Shown: in pieces, positions 5,858 through 6,367 of the stretch | Layout of the letters: every line of letters begins with the position of its first letter | How positions within the stretch are numbered: position 1 is the stretch's first letter | Assembly: GCA_003154055.1 (NCBI GenBank) | Contig: PMCH01000275.1 | Location: 2,324-8,690 of the forward strand | Direction of reading: 5' to 3' | From: Acidobacteriaceae bacterium | GTDB taxonomy: Bacteria; Acidobacteriota; Terriglobia; Terriglobales; Acidobacteriaceae | Length of the DNA: 6,367 bases | Notes under the pieces: model-generated | Seen by the model: the letters and a program-made list of their open reading frames with translations, nothing else | Databases searched by the model: none | What the model was told of the DNA's origin: nothing | Translations under genes and position numbers: made by a program

Positions 5858-6364
5858 TCAATTGCCGTAGCGAAGCCTAAACAACCATTCCCAAATGCTA
5901 CGCCAATGTGTCAGGACAAATATGCCCGCGGCGTAGAATAAAGTGCCGGCGAGCTTGAGACCCATGTTGCGCCCCTCCAAGTCGTTACGACCGCGAAGCA
6001 ACACTCGCAGTCGGTTCACCGTGTAGGCACTCGAAACAACCAACGCAAGAATGGCGGTCAATACGTACCGCCAGTTGGAATAAGGAAAGATTGAGACGAC
6101 GCTGCCCCAGGGAATTCTAGGTATCGCAATGGCAAATCCGGGCCACGATAGGATGCCGCCGCCTAGCCCACAGACGACTCCAACGCGCAAGGTGAATAGA
6201 GACAATATGCATGCGGCTGCAAAGAGGATCGTCCCAGCGATTGCTAGATATATCAGCCCAAGGTGGTCAGTAACTGGCTCGCCAGCGTAAAGGTCATCAA
6301 GAAACTGCGCAAGCGCGAGTGCTGTAGTTGCATAGATAACCGCTGAAAGAATCTTCTGTTTCAT
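5858..6364 (-). CDS. Multi-pass membrane protein of unknown function
   Basis: 168 residues, not recognised as a named family. Hydrophobic stretches suggest four to five membrane helices at about 5-24, 36-57, 61-81, 100-117 and 136-152. A conserved-looking loop PRIPWGSVVSIFPYSNW (82-98) lies between the third and fourth, and basic residues (RLRVLLRGR, 118-126) follow the fourth, probably on the cytoplasmic side. There is no catalytic motif. The ATG is three bases from the window end, so its ribosome site and any longer N-terminus cannot be judged. The GC content is visibly lower (near 50%) and the gene uses codons such as ATA, CTA, TTA, AGA and AGG that its neighbours mostly avoid. That suggests a more recently gained or lineage-specific gene. 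It ends 44 bases before rarA in the same direction; shared transcription is possible but there is no functional link to argue from. Confidence 0.75.
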   Translation of the reverse strand: MKQKILSAVIYATTALALAQFLDDLYAGEPVTDHLGLIYLAIAGTILFAAACILSLFTLRVGVVCGLGGGILSWPGFAIAIPRIPWGSVVSIFPYSNWRYVLTAILALVVSSAYTVNRLRVLLRGRNDLEGRNMGLKLAGTLFYAAGIFVLTHWRSIWEWLFRLRYGN

Positions 6365-6367
6365 ACT

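Overview
The window is a compact, gene-dense piece of a GC-rich (about 60%) bacterial chromosome holding seven protein genes, with spacers of at most about 50 bases. No tRNA, rRNA, CRISPR array, insertion sequence, integrase or attachment site was seen. The organism is most likely an Acidobacteriota member of the Terriglobia (Koribacter / Sulfotelmatobacter-like). This is an inference from the protein flavour, the uncharacterised repeat protein beside prfB, and a degenerate heptamer tandem repeat of a kind I associate with intergenic DNA of that group. No marker gene here proves it.

Left part, + strand (1-3052). The 3' two thirds of prfB (peptide release factor 2) overlaps by four bases a small HD-domain alarmone hydrolase of the MESH1/SpoT-hydrolase type. 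Three bases later comes a 417-residue protein of unknown function made of two alpha-helical, LRV/HEAT-like repeat lobes joined by a long acidic, low-complexity linker. A 47-base spacer containing an AGTAYCC heptamer repeat separates it from a TTG-started YccU-like CoA-binding-fold protein. The first three genes look like one translationally coupled operon around translation termination and (p)ppGpp turnover. The fourth may be co-transcribed.

Right part, - strand (3086-6364). Read in its own direction it holds a four-to-five-segment membrane protein of unknown function with lower GC and different codon use, then rarA (AAA+ clamp-loader-like ATPase of replication-fork maintenance), then a GAF-SpoIIE/PP2C serine phosphatase (RsbU-like). 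A perfect 8-bp hairpin with a four-base loop nearly fills the rarA-phosphatase spacer, right beside the phosphatase Shine-Dalgarno sequence. The two gene blocks converge at 3053-3085 with only 33 bases between stop codons and no strong terminator.

Most of the window is ordinary housekeeping and signalling genes, and I do not see an obvious new defence or mobile system. The items most worth a second look are the two-lobed repeat protein coupled to prfB and the alarmone hydrolase, the prfB UGA/GUG overlap, the rarA-phosphatase hairpin, the heptamer array, and the low-GC membrane gene.
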